Made by a program: the position numbers and the translations under genes
Part shown: positions 25,548 through 36,700 of the stretch, in pieces
Layout: each line of letters begins with the position of its first letter
Numbering within the stretch: position 1 is the first letter of the stretch
NCBI GenBank assembly: GCA_046309355.1
Contig: JBKCPL010000074.1
Span: 1 to 64,000 of the forward strand
Direction: 5' to 3'
Origin: CAYSBE01 sp046309355
Lineage (GTDB): Bacteria > Bacteroidota > Bacteroidia > UKL13-3
DNA: 64,000 bases
Notes under the pieces: model-generated
Seen by the model: the letters and a program-made list of their open reading frames with translations, nothing else
Database searches by the model: none
What the model was told of the DNA's origin: nothing

Positions 25548-27674
25548 ATGCAACAGGATGAACGCATTGAATTGCATGTAGAAGGCATGACCTGCACCAA
25601 TTGTGCAGCTTCAGTCAGAAAGGGACTGGAAACAAAAGGAATGCAGGAGGTTAACGTTGATTTTGCCTCAGGAGAAGTAAGTTTTGTTAACCCGAAACAG
25701 ATGCAGATTCAGGAAATTGTGAGCCTGATTGATGACATGGGTTACAAGGTTCAATCAGACGATACTACGACATCTGCTTTTTGGCTAAGTAAACTTGAAT
25801 ACAAACTTTACTTCTGTTCGGTATTTTCTATTCCTCTGCTGTTGCACATGTTCTCAAATTGGTGGCTTTGGCACAATGCTTGGTTTCAGTTGCTTTGTTC
25901 ACTACCGGTTTACTGCACAGGGTTTTATTTTTTCGGTCGCAGTGCATATGCATCCGTGAAAAACGGAGTGCCCAATATGGATGTACTGATTTTTCTGGGC
26001 AGCTTGTCAGCATTTGTATACAGCGTGGCAGGTATGCTCATTCATTATGGTTCGCCTCAGTTGCATTCCTATTTATTCTTTGAAACCGGAACTACCATTA
26101 TTACATTGGTTTTGCTCGGAAATTTGATTGAGCACCGGTCAGTTAAACAAACTACGAAAGATATTCAGGCATTGCAACAACTTAAATCGGAAAAGGCCAA
26201 ACTGGTAATGACGGTGGGCAACCAACACCATTTTTATGAACTTAATACCACCGATATTAAAGTGGGCGATACTGTATTTGTAGCGCAAGGCGACCGTGTT
26301 CCGCTCGATGGTATAATTTTATCGGGCGAAGGCTGGTGTGACGAATCGCTGATAACCGGAGAAAGTATGCCCGTGAGTAAACGTACTGACAGTAGTGTTA
26401 TTGGAGGAACGGTGCTGGTAGAAGGAAACATATATGTTCGTGTAACAGGTACGTATAAAAATTCAGTATTGCAGGGCATTATTGATTTGGTGAAAAAAGC
26501 ACAAGCCGGCAAACCACGTTTGCAAAAATTAGCCGACCGCATTAGTGCTGTTTTTGTACCCGTTGTTTTGGGTATTGCACTTGTTACATTTGCTATTAAC
26601 TACTATGCGATGCATATTGCACTGGCCGATTCAGTTATGCGTGCAGTTGCAGTGTTGGTTATTTCGTGTCCATGCGCTATGGGGCTAGCCACACCCACAG
26701 CCGTGATGGTGGGCATAGGCAAAGCCGGTCGCAACGGCATATTGGTTAAAGATGCCTCAGCTATGGAAAGCTTGGCGACCTGTACTTTGATGTTGTTTGA
26801 TAAAACAGGAACACTTACTGACGGTTCATTTTCTGTATCCAATGTTTCCATATCGGCTAATGAAAGCGAATGGCAAGTGACCAATGCAGTATATGAACTG
26901 GAAAAACATTCATCCCACCCTATAGCTAAATCCATCGTAGAAAATTGTGCATTGTGGAACAAAGGCCTGGTAAAAATGCAACAGGTGAACGAAGAAAAAG
27001 GCAAAGGCATAACCGGAACAGATACGGAGGGAAATTCATGGTATGTGGGTTTGCCTAAAGAATATAAAAATGGATTTGTAGGAAATATTTACATATATAA
27101 AAACGATGTCTGTGTGGGGGCTATACACATTGCAGATACATTAAAAACCGGGGCAGAGGAGGTGGTTAAGAAGCTTAAGTCATATGGTATTGAAACTGTT
27201 ATGCTAAGTGGCGATGCCGAAGAAAAAGTGAAAGAAGTAGCCGAACAAACAGGTATGCACAGTTATTATAGCCGTATTTTGCCACATCAGAAATTGGAAC
27301 GTGTGGAGCACTATATTCAAAAGTATAAGGTTGCCATGATTGGTGACGGTGTAAATGATGCTCCCGCCTTAAGTAAATCACATGTAGGTATTTCATTTGC
27401 TCAGGCCACTTCAATAGCACAGCAGCAGTCGCAGCTGGTGATGATGAATGCCGATATCCACACGTTGCTTAAAGCGTACATTATATCGAAGCAAACGTAT
27501 GCGGCAATACGGCAAAATCTTTTCTGGGCATTTGCGTATAATGTTATTGCCATACCTATAGCAGCCTGCGGATATTTACATCCGATGGTAGCAGCTGCCT
27601 CTATGGCACTTAGCGATGTGGTTGTGATAGGCAATGCAGTTCGGCTGCGTTACACAAAAATTAAACTGACATAA
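25548..27674 (+). CDS. copA: Copper-translocating P-type ATPase
   Basis: Inner-membrane P1B-ATPase exporting Cu+, 708 aa. One N-terminal heavy-metal domain with GMTCTNCAAS (Cys16, Cys19), then transmembrane segments, CPC at 374-376 in ISCPCAMGLATPT, phosphorylation site DKTGT with Asp418, HP motif in KHSSHPIAKS, and hinge GDGVND at 599-604. The TGES actuator loop is in LITGESMPVSK. GTG at 25521 is possible but ATG 25548 is preferred. No copper chaperone or regulator is adjacent; divergent from an exported superoxide dismutase. Confidence 0.95.
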   Translation: MQQDERIELHVEGMTCTNCAASVRKGLETKGMQEVNVDFASGEVSFVNPKQMQIQEIVSLIDDMGYKVQSDDTTTSAFWLSKLEYKLYFCSVFSIPLLLHMFSNWWLWHNAWFQLLCSLPVYCTGFYFFGRSAYASVKNGVPNMDVLIFLGSLSAFVYSVAGMLIHYGSPQLHSYLFFETGTTIITLVLLGNLIEHRSVKQTTKDIQALQQLKSEKAKLVMTVGNQHHFYELNTTDIKVGDTVFVAQGDRVPLDGIILSGEGWCDESLITGESMPVSKRTDSSVIGGTVLVEGNIYVRVTGTYKNSVLQGIIDLVKKAQAGKPRLQKLADRISAVFVPVVLGIALVTFAINYYAMHIALADSVMRAVAVLVISCPCAMGLATPTAVMVGIGKAGRNGILVKDASAMESLATCTLMLFDKTGTLTDGSFSVSNVSISANESEWQVTNAVYELEKHSSHPIAKSIVENCALWNKGLVKMQQVNEEKGKGITGTDTEGNSWYVGLPKEYKNGFVGNIYIYKNDVCVGAIHIADTLKTGAEEVVKKLKSYGIETVMLSGDAEEKVKEVAEQTGMHSYYSRILPHQKLERVEHYIQKYKVAMIGDGVNDAPALSKSHVGISFAQATSIAQQQSQLVMMNADIHTLLKAYIISKQTYAAIRQNLFWAFAYNVIAIPIAACGYLHPMVAAASMALSDVVVIGNAVRLRYTKIKLT

Positions 27675-27686
27675 ACTCCGAATCAG

Positions 27687-29024
27687 GTGGCCGAAACTCA
27701 ATCAAAATTAAATCGTTTCAACAGTTTGCAGTTGTTTCAATTTCTGCGATTCGGTACGTTTTTTATCATTTCCATTTTACTGGCTAAGATTTCGGCACTG
27801 TATCAGCATGAGTATGGGCTAAAGCTTATCAGCGATTACGAAGATTTGATGTTGGTTACGTCAAGTCTTACATTTTTCTGGGTTTCGGCTATTTGTAATA
27901 CGTTGATACCCTATTATAACAATGCTGAATTGGAAGAAAAGAAAAAGCTACTGTTCAACACATTTGTGCTGCTCGTGGCCTTTTCTATAGTTGCTGCCAT
28001 TGTTATTATTGTGATGGGGCGTGTCATGGATGGCAAAGACAAGTATCTGTTTGAAATGTTTGCCTTGGTCGTTTTGCTGAACACGCCTACATACATAACT
28101 GATTATATATTTTATTTAAAAGGCATGTACCGCTCGCTGATGCGCTGGGGTATTATTACATTCGGATTGCAGATTGTACTGCTATGCACGCCACTTGTGT
28201 TGAAGCTATCGCTTGGATTTGCCATTAATATGTTGCTGTTGCTATCGTTGGTCAAATTTTCATACACAGTTTTGCTGCTAATGAAACATGCTACTATCAC
28301 GGTTCATACGCGTCTGTCGGCAGATTTTTTAAAGAAGGCAGTGCCACTCATGTTTTCTATTTTACTGGCAGGCAGCATGGATTATATCAATGGCTACATT
28401 GTAAAATTTAACTTTTCAGACGAAGTATTTGCTATGTTTAGGTACGGGGCACGCGAACTGCCCATATTCCTGATTTTGGCCAACTCACTAAGCAATGTAT
28501 ACAGCGGTGAGATTGCTAAGTTCAATCAGGATGGTAAATTGGAAGAGGCACTGAGCAACCTCAAACGATCATCAGGCAAACTGATGCGCTGGCTTTTCCC
28601 GACCACCGTATTACTAATGTTTTTGAGTCCGTATTTATTTAAATATGCCTACAACGAACAACTGTTGCAGGGTTATAAGGTCTTTAATATTTATTTGCTG
28701 CTTATCGTGAGCCGCATGGTATTTCCGCAAACGGTAATCATGGGCATACTCAAAAGCCGTGTGTTCTATGTCATTTCCTCCAATTATTTAATCATTAATA
28801 TCATTCTTTCCTTTTGGTTTATTTACATTCTTAATGATATTTCAGGCATAGCGTACGCCACCGTCATTGCTTACACAGTTGAAAAAATAATGTTGGCTAT
28901 TGTCTGTAAAATGGAAGGTATTCCGCTAAGCAAGTATACACCTGTTAAGGAATACCTGGTTTATGTTGCTCTTACCGTGGTGGCGTTTTACGCATCCACG
29001 CTGGTTCACATGCCGGGTATATAA
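27687..29024 (+). CDS. Polysaccharide flippase (Wzx/MATE-like, MOP superfamily)
   Basis: 445-aa polytopic membrane protein with about 12-14 hydrophobic segments. It resembles lipid-linked oligosaccharide flippases: LQLFQFLRFGTFFIISILLA opening, central FMFSILLAGSMDYINGYIVK-type segment and RYGARELPIFLILANSLSNVY. Starts with GTG at 27687, 12 bases after copA; no nearer ATG keeps the first segment. No glycan locus is adjacent. The function assignment is by fold, substrate unknown. Confidence 0.75.
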   Translation: MAETQSKLNRFNSLQLFQFLRFGTFFIISILLAKISALYQHEYGLKLISDYEDLMLVTSSLTFFWVSAICNTLIPYYNNAELEEKKKLLFNTFVLLVAFSIVAAIVIIVMGRVMDGKDKYLFEMFALVVLLNTPTYITDYIFYLKGMYRSLMRWGIITFGLQIVLLCTPLVLKLSLGFAINMLLLLSLVKFSYTVLLLMKHATITVHTRLSADFLKKAVPLMFSILLAGSMDYINGYIVKFNFSDEVFAMFRYGARELPIFLILANSLSNVYSGEIAKFNQDGKLEEALSNLKRSSGKLMRWLFPTTVLLMFLSPYLFKYAYNEQLLQGYKVFNIYLLLIVSRMVFPQTVIMGILKSRVFYVISSNYLIINIILSFWFIYILNDISGIAYATVIAYTVEKIMLAIVCKMEGIPLSKYTPVKEYLVYVALTVVAFYASTLVHMPGI

Positions 29025-29078
29025 TTTAACATTCAGTTGTACCTTTGTGCCCGTAAATAAGTTACTTTCGCTGTTCGC

Positions 29079-30014
29079 ATGATTCAGTATTTTAAAACCG
29101 TACAAAACCGACTTGCCGAGATAGAGGGAGTGGAGAAAGACTGCTGGATCAATGTGGTAAATCCTACGACCAGTGAAATAGATTACTTGTCGCAAAAATT
29201 GCTCATACCTGCCGATTACTTGATAGACCCGCTTGATTCGGATGAGAATGCACGGGTAGAGCAGGAGAGGAACTGTATGCTCATTGTATGCCGTATTCCT
29301 TTTGAAATGGGGCGTAACGAACTGCTGCCATACACCACGTTGCCTCTGGGCATTATATTAAAACGCGATTTGATGGTAACCGTGTGTTACAAGCAAACAG
29401 AAATCATTCAATCGTTTGCTGAATCGCGTATACGCGGTTGCAATACGGCCAAGCGTGAACGGTTTGTGTTGCAGCTTTTCCTTCGCTCGTCTATTCTGTA
29501 CCTAAGGTATCTTAAAAATATCAATAACAGGGCCGATGAAATTCAGGATCAGCTGCAACGGGCCACTCGAAATCAGGAGCTGCAACAGCTGCTCAATTTT
29601 GAAAAGAGTCTGGTGTATTTTACCACTTCGCTAAAAGCCAACGAACTGATGATGTATAGGCTGCAGCGCCTGAGCATACCTGCACTGGAACAGGCAGAAG
29701 AGCAGGAACTGACAGAAGATGTAATGACGGAAACCAAACAAGCCATTGAAATGGCCAATATTTACAGCAATATTTTAGGTACAATGATGGGTGCACATTC
29801 TTCCATTATTTCCAATAACCTGAATATTACCATACGGTTTCTTACATCGGTTACCATTATCCTTTCAATTCCCATTCTTATAGCCAGTTTATATGGCATG
29901 AATGTTCCGCTACCATTTCAAACACATCCGCATGCATTCTGGATTGTGATGTGTATAGCGGTTACCTTATCGGTACTGGCGGTGCTCTTTTTCAGGAAGA
30001 AAAATTTGTTTTAG
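29079..30014 (+). CDS. corA: CorA-family divalent cation channel
   Basis: 311-aa inner-membrane Mg2+/Co2+ channel. A large cytoplasmic N-domain, long helix (~140-240), then two C-terminal transmembrane helices with the signature YGMNVPLPF between them (GMN selectivity loop at about 275-277). Acts as a pentamer. The last base is 3 bases from the convergent priA end. Confidence 0.93.
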   Translation: MIQYFKTVQNRLAEIEGVEKDCWINVVNPTTSEIDYLSQKLLIPADYLIDPLDSDENARVEQERNCMLIVCRIPFEMGRNELLPYTTLPLGIILKRDLMVTVCYKQTEIIQSFAESRIRGCNTAKRERFVLQLFLRSSILYLRYLKNINNRADEIQDQLQRATRNQELQQLLNFEKSLVYFTTSLKANELMMYRLQRLSIPALEQAEEQELTEDVMTETKQAIEMANIYSNILGTMMGAHSSIISNNLNITIRFLTSVTIILSIPILIASLYGMNVPLPFQTHPHAFWIVMCIAVTLSVLAVLFFRKKNLF

Positions 30015-30017
30015 CAG

Positions 30018-32477
30018 CTAAAGCGGATCAACATTGAGTGTGATGATGCACCCTTTGAATGCCGTATTCTGCAACACCTGATCGGTACAGTACTTAATAA
30101 ATTGCTTGGTCTCTGCCAGGTTTTTCCGATCACGATTGAGCTTAATGAGCAATTCTTTGATGTACAAATTCTTAATACGACCAACGTAGGGTGTTTCGGG
30201 TCCTACGACACCTTCACCCATTTTTGGATAAAGCAGTTGCTTTAACTCGAAAGCTGCTTTTGCCGCTACTGAATATTCTTTATGTTTTACATCTACATGA
30301 ATAAGCCGTGTGAAGGGCGGATAGCCAAACTGCCTGCGCTGTTCTATTTCATTTGCATACAACTCATTGAAATGGTGTGTGGCAATTTCATGCAACACGT
30401 GGTGATGCGGAACACTGGTTTGAATAATTACCCGACCTTGTTTCTGTTTACGTCCTGCACGTCCGCTTACCTGTGTGAGCAACTGATATGCCCGTTCATG
30501 TGCTCTAAAATCGGGAAAATACAACAGTTGGTCGGCATTGATTACACCCACTACGCTTACGGCACCAAAGTCAAGCCCTTTGCTCAGCATTTGCGTTCCT
30601 ACCATAATATCTGCCTCGCGGGCTTCAAAGGCACGTATAATTTCAGTATGTCCGTGTTTTGTTCGGGTAGAGTCTAAATCGAGTCGGATGGTGCGTGCAT
30701 GAGGGAAAAACAATCCGATTTCGTCCTCAATTTTTTCGGTGCCTATGCCTTTTAACTCAAGCTGGTGCGAGCCGCATGCCGCACATGACGTCATTTTAGG
30801 TACGGAATAGCCGCAATAGTGACATTTCAGCGAATCGTTGTATTTGTGATACGTCATGCTGATGTCGCAGTTTTTACACCGAGGTATAAAACGGCACATT
30901 TCACATTCCAGTATAGGGGCATAGCCTCTGCGGTTTTGAAAAAGGATTACCTGCTCATTATGTTGAAGCGCCTGTTCAATTGCTTCATACAGCACATGCG
31001 TGAAATGTCCGTGCATGGTTTTCACACGTTTCTCTTCGGCTAAATTGGCCAGTTCTATTTTGGGCAATTCAATATTTCCATGTCGCTGTTTCAATTCTAC
31101 TAGAGCGTATCTGTTTTGCTGAGTATTGTAGTAACTTTCAAACGAAGGTGTAGCAGAACCCAGCAGTGTTTTGCACTGATGAATATGCGCCAGCATAATG
31201 GCTGCATCGCGTGCATGGTAGCGTGGAGCAGGATCATGTTGCTTGTAGCTTTGCTCATGCTCTTCGTCAACAATGACGAGTCCCAGCGACTGAAAGGGAA
31301 GGAAAATAGCTGAACGCGCACCTATAACTATTTTGGCTTCACCCGATTTTACTTTGTTCCAAAGCTCATACCGCTCGTTGCTGCTAAAGCGTGAATGAAA
31401 TGCAATGGCCTGCGAACCGAAATGTTTTTGCACACGATGAATGATTTGTGACGTAAGCGCAATTTCAGGTAGCAGCAAAAGTGTTTGTTTGCCCTGTCGA
31501 AGTTGTTCATCAATCAGCTTTACATAAATATGTGTTTTACCGCTTGAGGTAATGCCGTGTAAAAGTGCAACATCATGCGTTTTAAAACCCGTTGCCAACT
31601 CATCGTACGCTTGCTGCTGATAAGTATTCAGTGTAAAGGGCTCTTCGGCAGGTTCGTGCTTTGCGGCTATGCGGTCTATTTGCTGCGTATACAGTTCAAA
31701 TACACCTTTTTTAATCAATGTTTTCAAACTGCTGTCGCTCACACCGCTGCGGCTCAGCAATACCTTTTTTTCAATGTGTGTGAGTTCGTGTTTAAGTTGA
31801 ATGTAGGCAATGAGTGCATGAAGTTGCTTTTCGTGTTTTTCAAGTTCATCAAACAGTATACGCAGTGCATTTTCTTCATCAAATGCTTCAGTTAGTTTAA
31901 TGCAGGTTGTGAAACGTGGTTTATAGGTTTCTTCCACAGTTTCCTGCATCAGTATGATGCCTTTCAGGTATAGACTTTTTAGTAAGGTAAAAACATTCTT
32001 CAGCTGCACAATCTCCATCACCTCATCAACAGTCAGGCTGCCCTCGCGTGATAGCGCTTCTACAATCAGGTATTCACGGTCACTTAATTCCGAACCGGCC
32101 AAATCGCCTTCCGGGTTAAACACCACGATGGTTTTGCTTTCGGGCTTCAAGGAAGAGGGCAAAGCAGCATTCATCACTTCACCCAGTGAGCACAGGTAGT
32201 ACGTAGACATCCAATGCCAGAATTGCATCATATTTTCTGTAACCAGCGGGACTTCATCCAGCACATCCACTACGTACTTAGCTTCGTATCCAGCCGGTGG
32301 CTGGTGGTGTATTTGCTGTACAATGGCGACATACATACGTTTGCTGCCAAATTGCACCACCACACGACAGCCAACTTGTATCACTGCTTCGTGCTCACGC
32401 AATACCCGATAGGTGTACAAACGTGGCAGCGGCAAGGGCAATATAACATTGACAAATGTGGCGAGTTGGTCAGACAT
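30018..32477 (-). CDS. priA: Primosomal replication protein N' (PriA helicase)
   Basis: 819-aa superfamily 2 helicase that reloads the replisome at stalled forks. N-terminal fork-binding domain (PLPLPRLYTYRV), Walker A GITSSGKT at 308-315, DEEH box in VIVDEEHEQSYKQHD, and the eight zinc cysteines in CEMCRFIPRCKNC ... KCHYCGYS ... CAACGS. The helicase motifs GTQMLSKGLDF and QVSGRAGR follow. Full length. Convergent with corA. Confidence 0.96.
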   Translation of the reverse strand: MSDQLATFVNVILPLPLPRLYTYRVLREHEAVIQVGCRVVVQFGSKRMYVAIVQQIHHQPPAGYEAKYVVDVLDEVPLVTENMMQFWHWMSTYYLCSLGEVMNAALPSSLKPESKTIVVFNPEGDLAGSELSDREYLIVEALSREGSLTVDEVMEIVQLKNVFTLLKSLYLKGIILMQETVEETYKPRFTTCIKLTEAFDEENALRILFDELEKHEKQLHALIAYIQLKHELTHIEKKVLLSRSGVSDSSLKTLIKKGVFELYTQQIDRIAAKHEPAEEPFTLNTYQQQAYDELATGFKTHDVALLHGITSSGKTHIYVKLIDEQLRQGKQTLLLLPEIALTSQIIHRVQKHFGSQAIAFHSRFSSNERYELWNKVKSGEAKIVIGARSAIFLPFQSLGLVIVDEEHEQSYKQHDPAPRYHARDAAIMLAHIHQCKTLLGSATPSFESYYNTQQNRYALVELKQRHGNIELPKIELANLAEEKRVKTMHGHFTHVLYEAIEQALQHNEQVILFQNRRGYAPILECEMCRFIPRCKNCDISMTYHKYNDSLKCHYCGYSVPKMTSCAACGSHQLELKGIGTEKIEDEIGLFFPHARTIRLDLDSTRTKHGHTEIIRAFEAREADIMVGTQMLSKGLDFGAVSVVGVINADQLLYFPDFRAHERAYQLLTQVSGRAGRKQKQGRVIIQTSVPHHHVLHEIATHHFNELYANEIEQRRQFGYPPFTRLIHVDVKHKEYSVAAKAAFELKQLLYPKMGEGVVGPETPYVGRIKNLYIKELLIKLNRDRKNLAETKQFIKYCTDQVLQNTAFKGCIITLNVDPL

Positions 32478-32536
32478 GGTAGATGGCGAAAGGTAACAAA
32501 CAGATAGTTAAATACAGAAGAGTGTGGAAATATCGT

Positions 32537-33034
32537 TTACGTCTGTTTGTTCTTCGGGAAATCAAACCACATTAATCGGCCGGTTTGGGCCACAGCCTGT
32601 TTCCATGTTTTAATATTCAATTCAATTAACGCCACGCCCGAGGTAGGTAAGTTGTCGATAAACTGATGTGTGAGGTATCCAATCATTCCTGTAAATGTAG
32701 GGTTGTGTCCAACCAGCATCAAGTTTTTTACCGAGTCATCAACTTCTCTGATAAGGGAACACACGTCTTCAATTGTTGCTTCATACAAGTCAGTTTCCAG
32801 CTCTACTTTTTTTTCGGGATAGTGCAGCACTTCAGCAACAGCTTTGGCTGTTTTAATGGCTCGTTTGGCGGGGCTGCTAATAAGTAAGTCGGGTTTAAAG
32901 GGAAAAGCTTTGATGCGTCCGGCCATATCAGGTGCATCTTTTTTGCCTCGCTCGTTTAGTGAACGGTCAAAGTCGGTTGTATGGGGTTCATCCCATGCCG
33001 ATTTCGCATGGCGCATTAAAAGCAGGTATTTCAT
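32537..33034 (-). CDS. Histidine phosphatase family protein, SixA-like
   Basis: 165-aa phosphoglycerate-mutase-fold phosphatase. RHG-type motif at LLLMRHAKSAW (His9), LISSPAKRAIKTA, and second His in MLVGHNPTFTGM. Compact length and lack of a large insertion fit SixA, a phosphohistidine phosphatase; other small-molecule substrates are possible. The open frame runs to 33151 into the upstream gene, but MKYLLLMRHAKS is the family start. Confidence 0.87.
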   Translation of the reverse strand: MKYLLLMRHAKSAWDEPHTTDFDRSLNERGKKDAPDMAGRIKAFPFKPDLLISSPAKRAIKTAKAVAEVLHYPEKKVELETDLYEATIEDVCSLIREVDDSVKNLMLVGHNPTFTGMIGYLTHQFIDNLPTSGVALIELNIKTWKQAVAQTGRLMWFDFPKNKQT

Positions 33035-33071
33035 AGCCGGGTTGCTTAGGTTTACGGCAGGTTGATTCGGG

Positions 33072-33671
33072 TTAATAGCGGTCGTCTGAGTCGTCTCCTC
33101 CGGCTTCGCCCTGCTCATCTTCAAATAAGCCAAATTCATCAGCCTCGTCATCGCTTATTTCACCGGGTATCTCATCCGTTTTGTCCAGGTAGTTTTTGGT
33201 AATTTCCTCAAACTCGTCATCGTCAACCAGGCCGAATCTCTGTATTTTATCGTATTGTTTAGGGGCAAGGCCAACCGTTTTAGCACATACCGGGTATTTT
33301 ACACCTGCTTTCTCTTTCATCTCAATGCCGGTTAACTCAATCAATAACGTCCACATTTCAATGTAGTCGTATACATAAATCATTTTTTGATGCGGATCGT
33401 CAATGTAATCCTGTATGAATGATTTTTTCATGGTAGGCACCCGCAAAGCCGGATCTTCTTCATCGGAGGTCATGTCTTCCAGCGTAATTTCCTGACCTTT
33501 TTTCCATGAGTCGTTGCTCATAAAAAACGATGCCATTTGTTTGCTGTCAAAACCTATTGCATCAAGTATGCATTTGTGAAAATCAAAAAATGACTGTGTG
33601 GATTTGATTTCGATAACACGGTATATGTCATCGTACTCTTCAAAGGTTACTTTAAATTTATAAACCGCCAT
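33072..33671 (-). CDS. pRiA4b ORF-3-like / IS1096 TnpR-like protein
   Basis: 199-aa cytoplasmic protein with the plasmid pRiA4b ORF-3 family fold (MAVYKFKVTFEEYDDIYRVIEI, later MIYVYDYIEMWTLLIELTGI). The C-terminus is very acidic (DEIPGEISDDEADEFGLFEDEQ). Although named after mobile elements, this family is often a stable chromosomal gene in Bacteroidota, and no transposase or inverted repeats are seen here. Function unknown. Confidence 0.8.
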   Translation of the reverse strand: MAVYKFKVTFEEYDDIYRVIEIKSTQSFFDFHKCILDAIGFDSKQMASFFMSNDSWKKGQEITLEDMTSDEEDPALRVPTMKKSFIQDYIDDPHQKMIYVYDYIEMWTLLIELTGIEMKEKAGVKYPVCAKTVGLAPKQYDKIQRFGLVDDDEFEEITKNYLDKTDEIPGEISDDEADEFGLFEDEQGEAGGDDSDDRY

Positions 33672-33735
33672 GCGTTATGCTGATTGATGACCGCAATAAT
33701 ACGTTTTTTTTGATGTCAAAATATGCGAAATTGTG

Positions 33736-36700
33736 TTACCTCAACAGGGTAACATTTCCCTTGCGTTCGTAAGCCGAGCCGTCCCAGCCGGTATATTTTA
33801 TAAGGTACACGTATGCATCATCGGCTAATTTGTCCTCAGCCTTACGGCCATCGAAGTAATCGTACTTGCTGTTTGTTGAAAATACCAGTTGCCCCCAACG
33901 GTTATAAATGCGTAGCTCGTAATCTTTTACGAATACTGGTCTTGGCCTCCAGTCGTCATTGGCATTGTCGTTGTTAGGGGTAAAGGCATTGGGAACATAC
34001 AGTATCGGTTTTTGAACGAGTTCAATGGTATTTGAGCGGCTGGTGTAGGAGGTGTGCGCATCGTTTTCGCTGGCGGTAACTGTGTAGTAATAGATACCGT
34101 TGTCATAGTTTAGGTTTTCATCATTCCAACCGGTGGCTGAGCCACCTGTGCTGCCTGCATCGAACGGAGAAACAGAAGGCTCGCTTCGCTCAAGGGTATA
34201 ATTGCGAACTCCTTGAATCCAGTATGTGTAGGGTGTCCATTCCAGTTTATTGACAAACGGTTCGGCCGTTCCTTTTAGCAAAATAGAACACGCTTCCGGG
34301 TTTTGTTGACTTTCCAGTCCGCACAAGTTCGTTTGCCTGATTTGGTAGCAATACCTGTTTTTGGATACTTCCACTTCCTTGTCTGTATATTCATTCGTAT
34401 TCAAGTCCGATGTGTTGGCCACTGCGTCCACTTCAGGTCCCAGTGATTCCATACGTTTGTATAAGGTATAGGCTTCAAAATCGGTATTGTTTGACTTTTG
34501 CCAGATTACACGAATATCCTTATTGTTCTCAACGGTAACCGTTAATATGCGTAAAGCCACCGGATAGTCTTCGGGTTTGCGCACCGTGCAACTCCACGCA
34601 GAGGTATCGCCACTGTAGCCACACACATTTACGGCATACGCTGCAAAGCAGTAATTTACTTGTTCATTGTTGGTCGCAGAGGTAATCAGTTCAAAGTCCT
34701 CATTGCTTTGTGAACGGCCAATGGGTTCGACAGTTCCATTCATGTTTTTGCGGAGCACCTGAAAATACGCAAAGTATTTATTTACCGATTTGGTTGGCCA
34801 TCCAATTCTAACCAGGTTGTTATCTACTTTTTTGATACACTTAAAGTCGGGTGGCACTTCGGCTGGGGGTGGAATAACTACAACCTTTAAGCGTGCAGGT
34901 GCAGTACGCGGTGTAGGGCATTGATTGTCGTATGCCAGCAAACGCACATCAAACGTATCGCTTCGGCCAATATCGGAACACAATGCGGCAAACCTGAATG
35001 AGAGATGCGCCTGACCTTGGCCGTTGGTGATAAGCGGAGTTATAAACCGCTCGTTACCCGGCAATCGCCCACCTGTAATAAAAAGGTAAACGGAATCTTT
35101 ATTGTCGGAATCAAGTATGGGAATATCTGTAGTCAGGGTGTCGGTAGCATATATGTAAATGATGGTGTCGTTGGGTATGGAAAAGCCCGGATTGGATAAG
35201 GTGTCGTCTTTAAATATACTGCACACTACCCGCGATGAGACCGACTCATCGTTGCAATCGTTCAGGGATTTTACGTAGTAGCAATGGTTTACTGTTAGGT
35301 GATTGGTTGCTGCCGTGTCGGTAAAGAAATCAATAAAGCGCGATGGTATCCGTGCCACAAGGCTATCGGTGCCGTTTTCTACGTAGCGGTAAACATTGTA
35401 GCCTTTGGTTGATGACGAACTTGAAATAACCCAGCTAAGCGTGGCCGTATTCTGACTTATTGTTTTCAGGCATGCAGGGAAGGGAGGAACAGGAACAGCT
35501 TTAGGCAAAACAGCCACCCGAATATAACTGGTATCGAACCTGGCAAATGGACATGCATTGTCGGTGCTCATTACTTTCAACACCAGTGTGTCTCCAGCAT
35601 TGCCGCAGGTACTTTTCCAGCCAATGAATAATCTGTTTGTTCCTTTTTGCTTGACAATGGAAATTGTCGAAGCATTGGGTTGCGCATATGCCAGCGAACT
35701 GTCCCATTCGGTTGCAATGTCATCGGCATCCAAATCGGTAATGGCCGCAATATAATTTAATGAATCACCGGCTGTAATGGTGAGCAGCGTATCTTTCATT
35801 TCAGGTCCGTATCGGGAAACATTCAGGCTCATTTTAAATAACGCATTGTTGCAGCCGCCATCATTGGTGGTGTTCGGACGAATACCTTTATTCACCCTGC
35901 TCCACGCATTGGCCGTGGTCGGAAATCCGGAAGATCCACCGCACCCGGCACACACTGACTGGTACACGATACTTGACGGATCAAATCTGCTGGTTCCGCC
36001 ATCTACGTGGTCGGCATTATTCAAATCGCCAATAAAGGTGGCATAAATCAAGTCTTTCATGAGGGGCGAAAACACTGCCAGGTAAAAATCGGAACCGTCT
36101 GTGTTTTTTTGAAAAGCATCATCGGTTACACGCAGCCCTGTGGTATTGCCTAAATCGGAATGCACAATCTGATTGGTTTGTCCGCCCCAACCGGATACAT
36201 AAATTCTTCGGCACACATCCACCATAAAAGCGGAAGGAGCGAGGCAAGGCTTAGCATCGGTTTTGCCAAATGTGTTTGATACTTTCAAGGTGTCCAGTTC
36301 GGAATTGAAAATACTTACGAATTGTTTGCCACCGCTTACAATAGGCACACTCACTCCCCGAATGGGATACAAGGTGCTTTCCGTTTGTCCGGTTATATAA
36401 ATATTTCGGTCATCATCTATCTGAATGAAATAAGACTGATCGTAAAAATTGGTACCGACATAAATAAACTTTTGCAGCGCATTGCCTGATGGCGATACAC
36501 GGGCGATAAACGCATCCACATTTCCCTTGTAACTAAAAGCCGGAGTGGTAGGAGTAAAGTTGCTGCTGCTTGTTCCGCCAGTTACATAATAATTGTTACT
36601 TGGGTCACACACCACACCATACGCTGCATCGTGTCCGCTTCCGCCCAGAAAAGTAGAGAACGATAACGATGTAAGTGTTGCGTTGAACCGAGCCAACACA

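Noticed and set aside
33072..33671. Transposon remnant at the pRiA4b ORF-3-like gene
   Set aside because: No inverted repeats or transposase; family is often an ordinary chromosomal gene.
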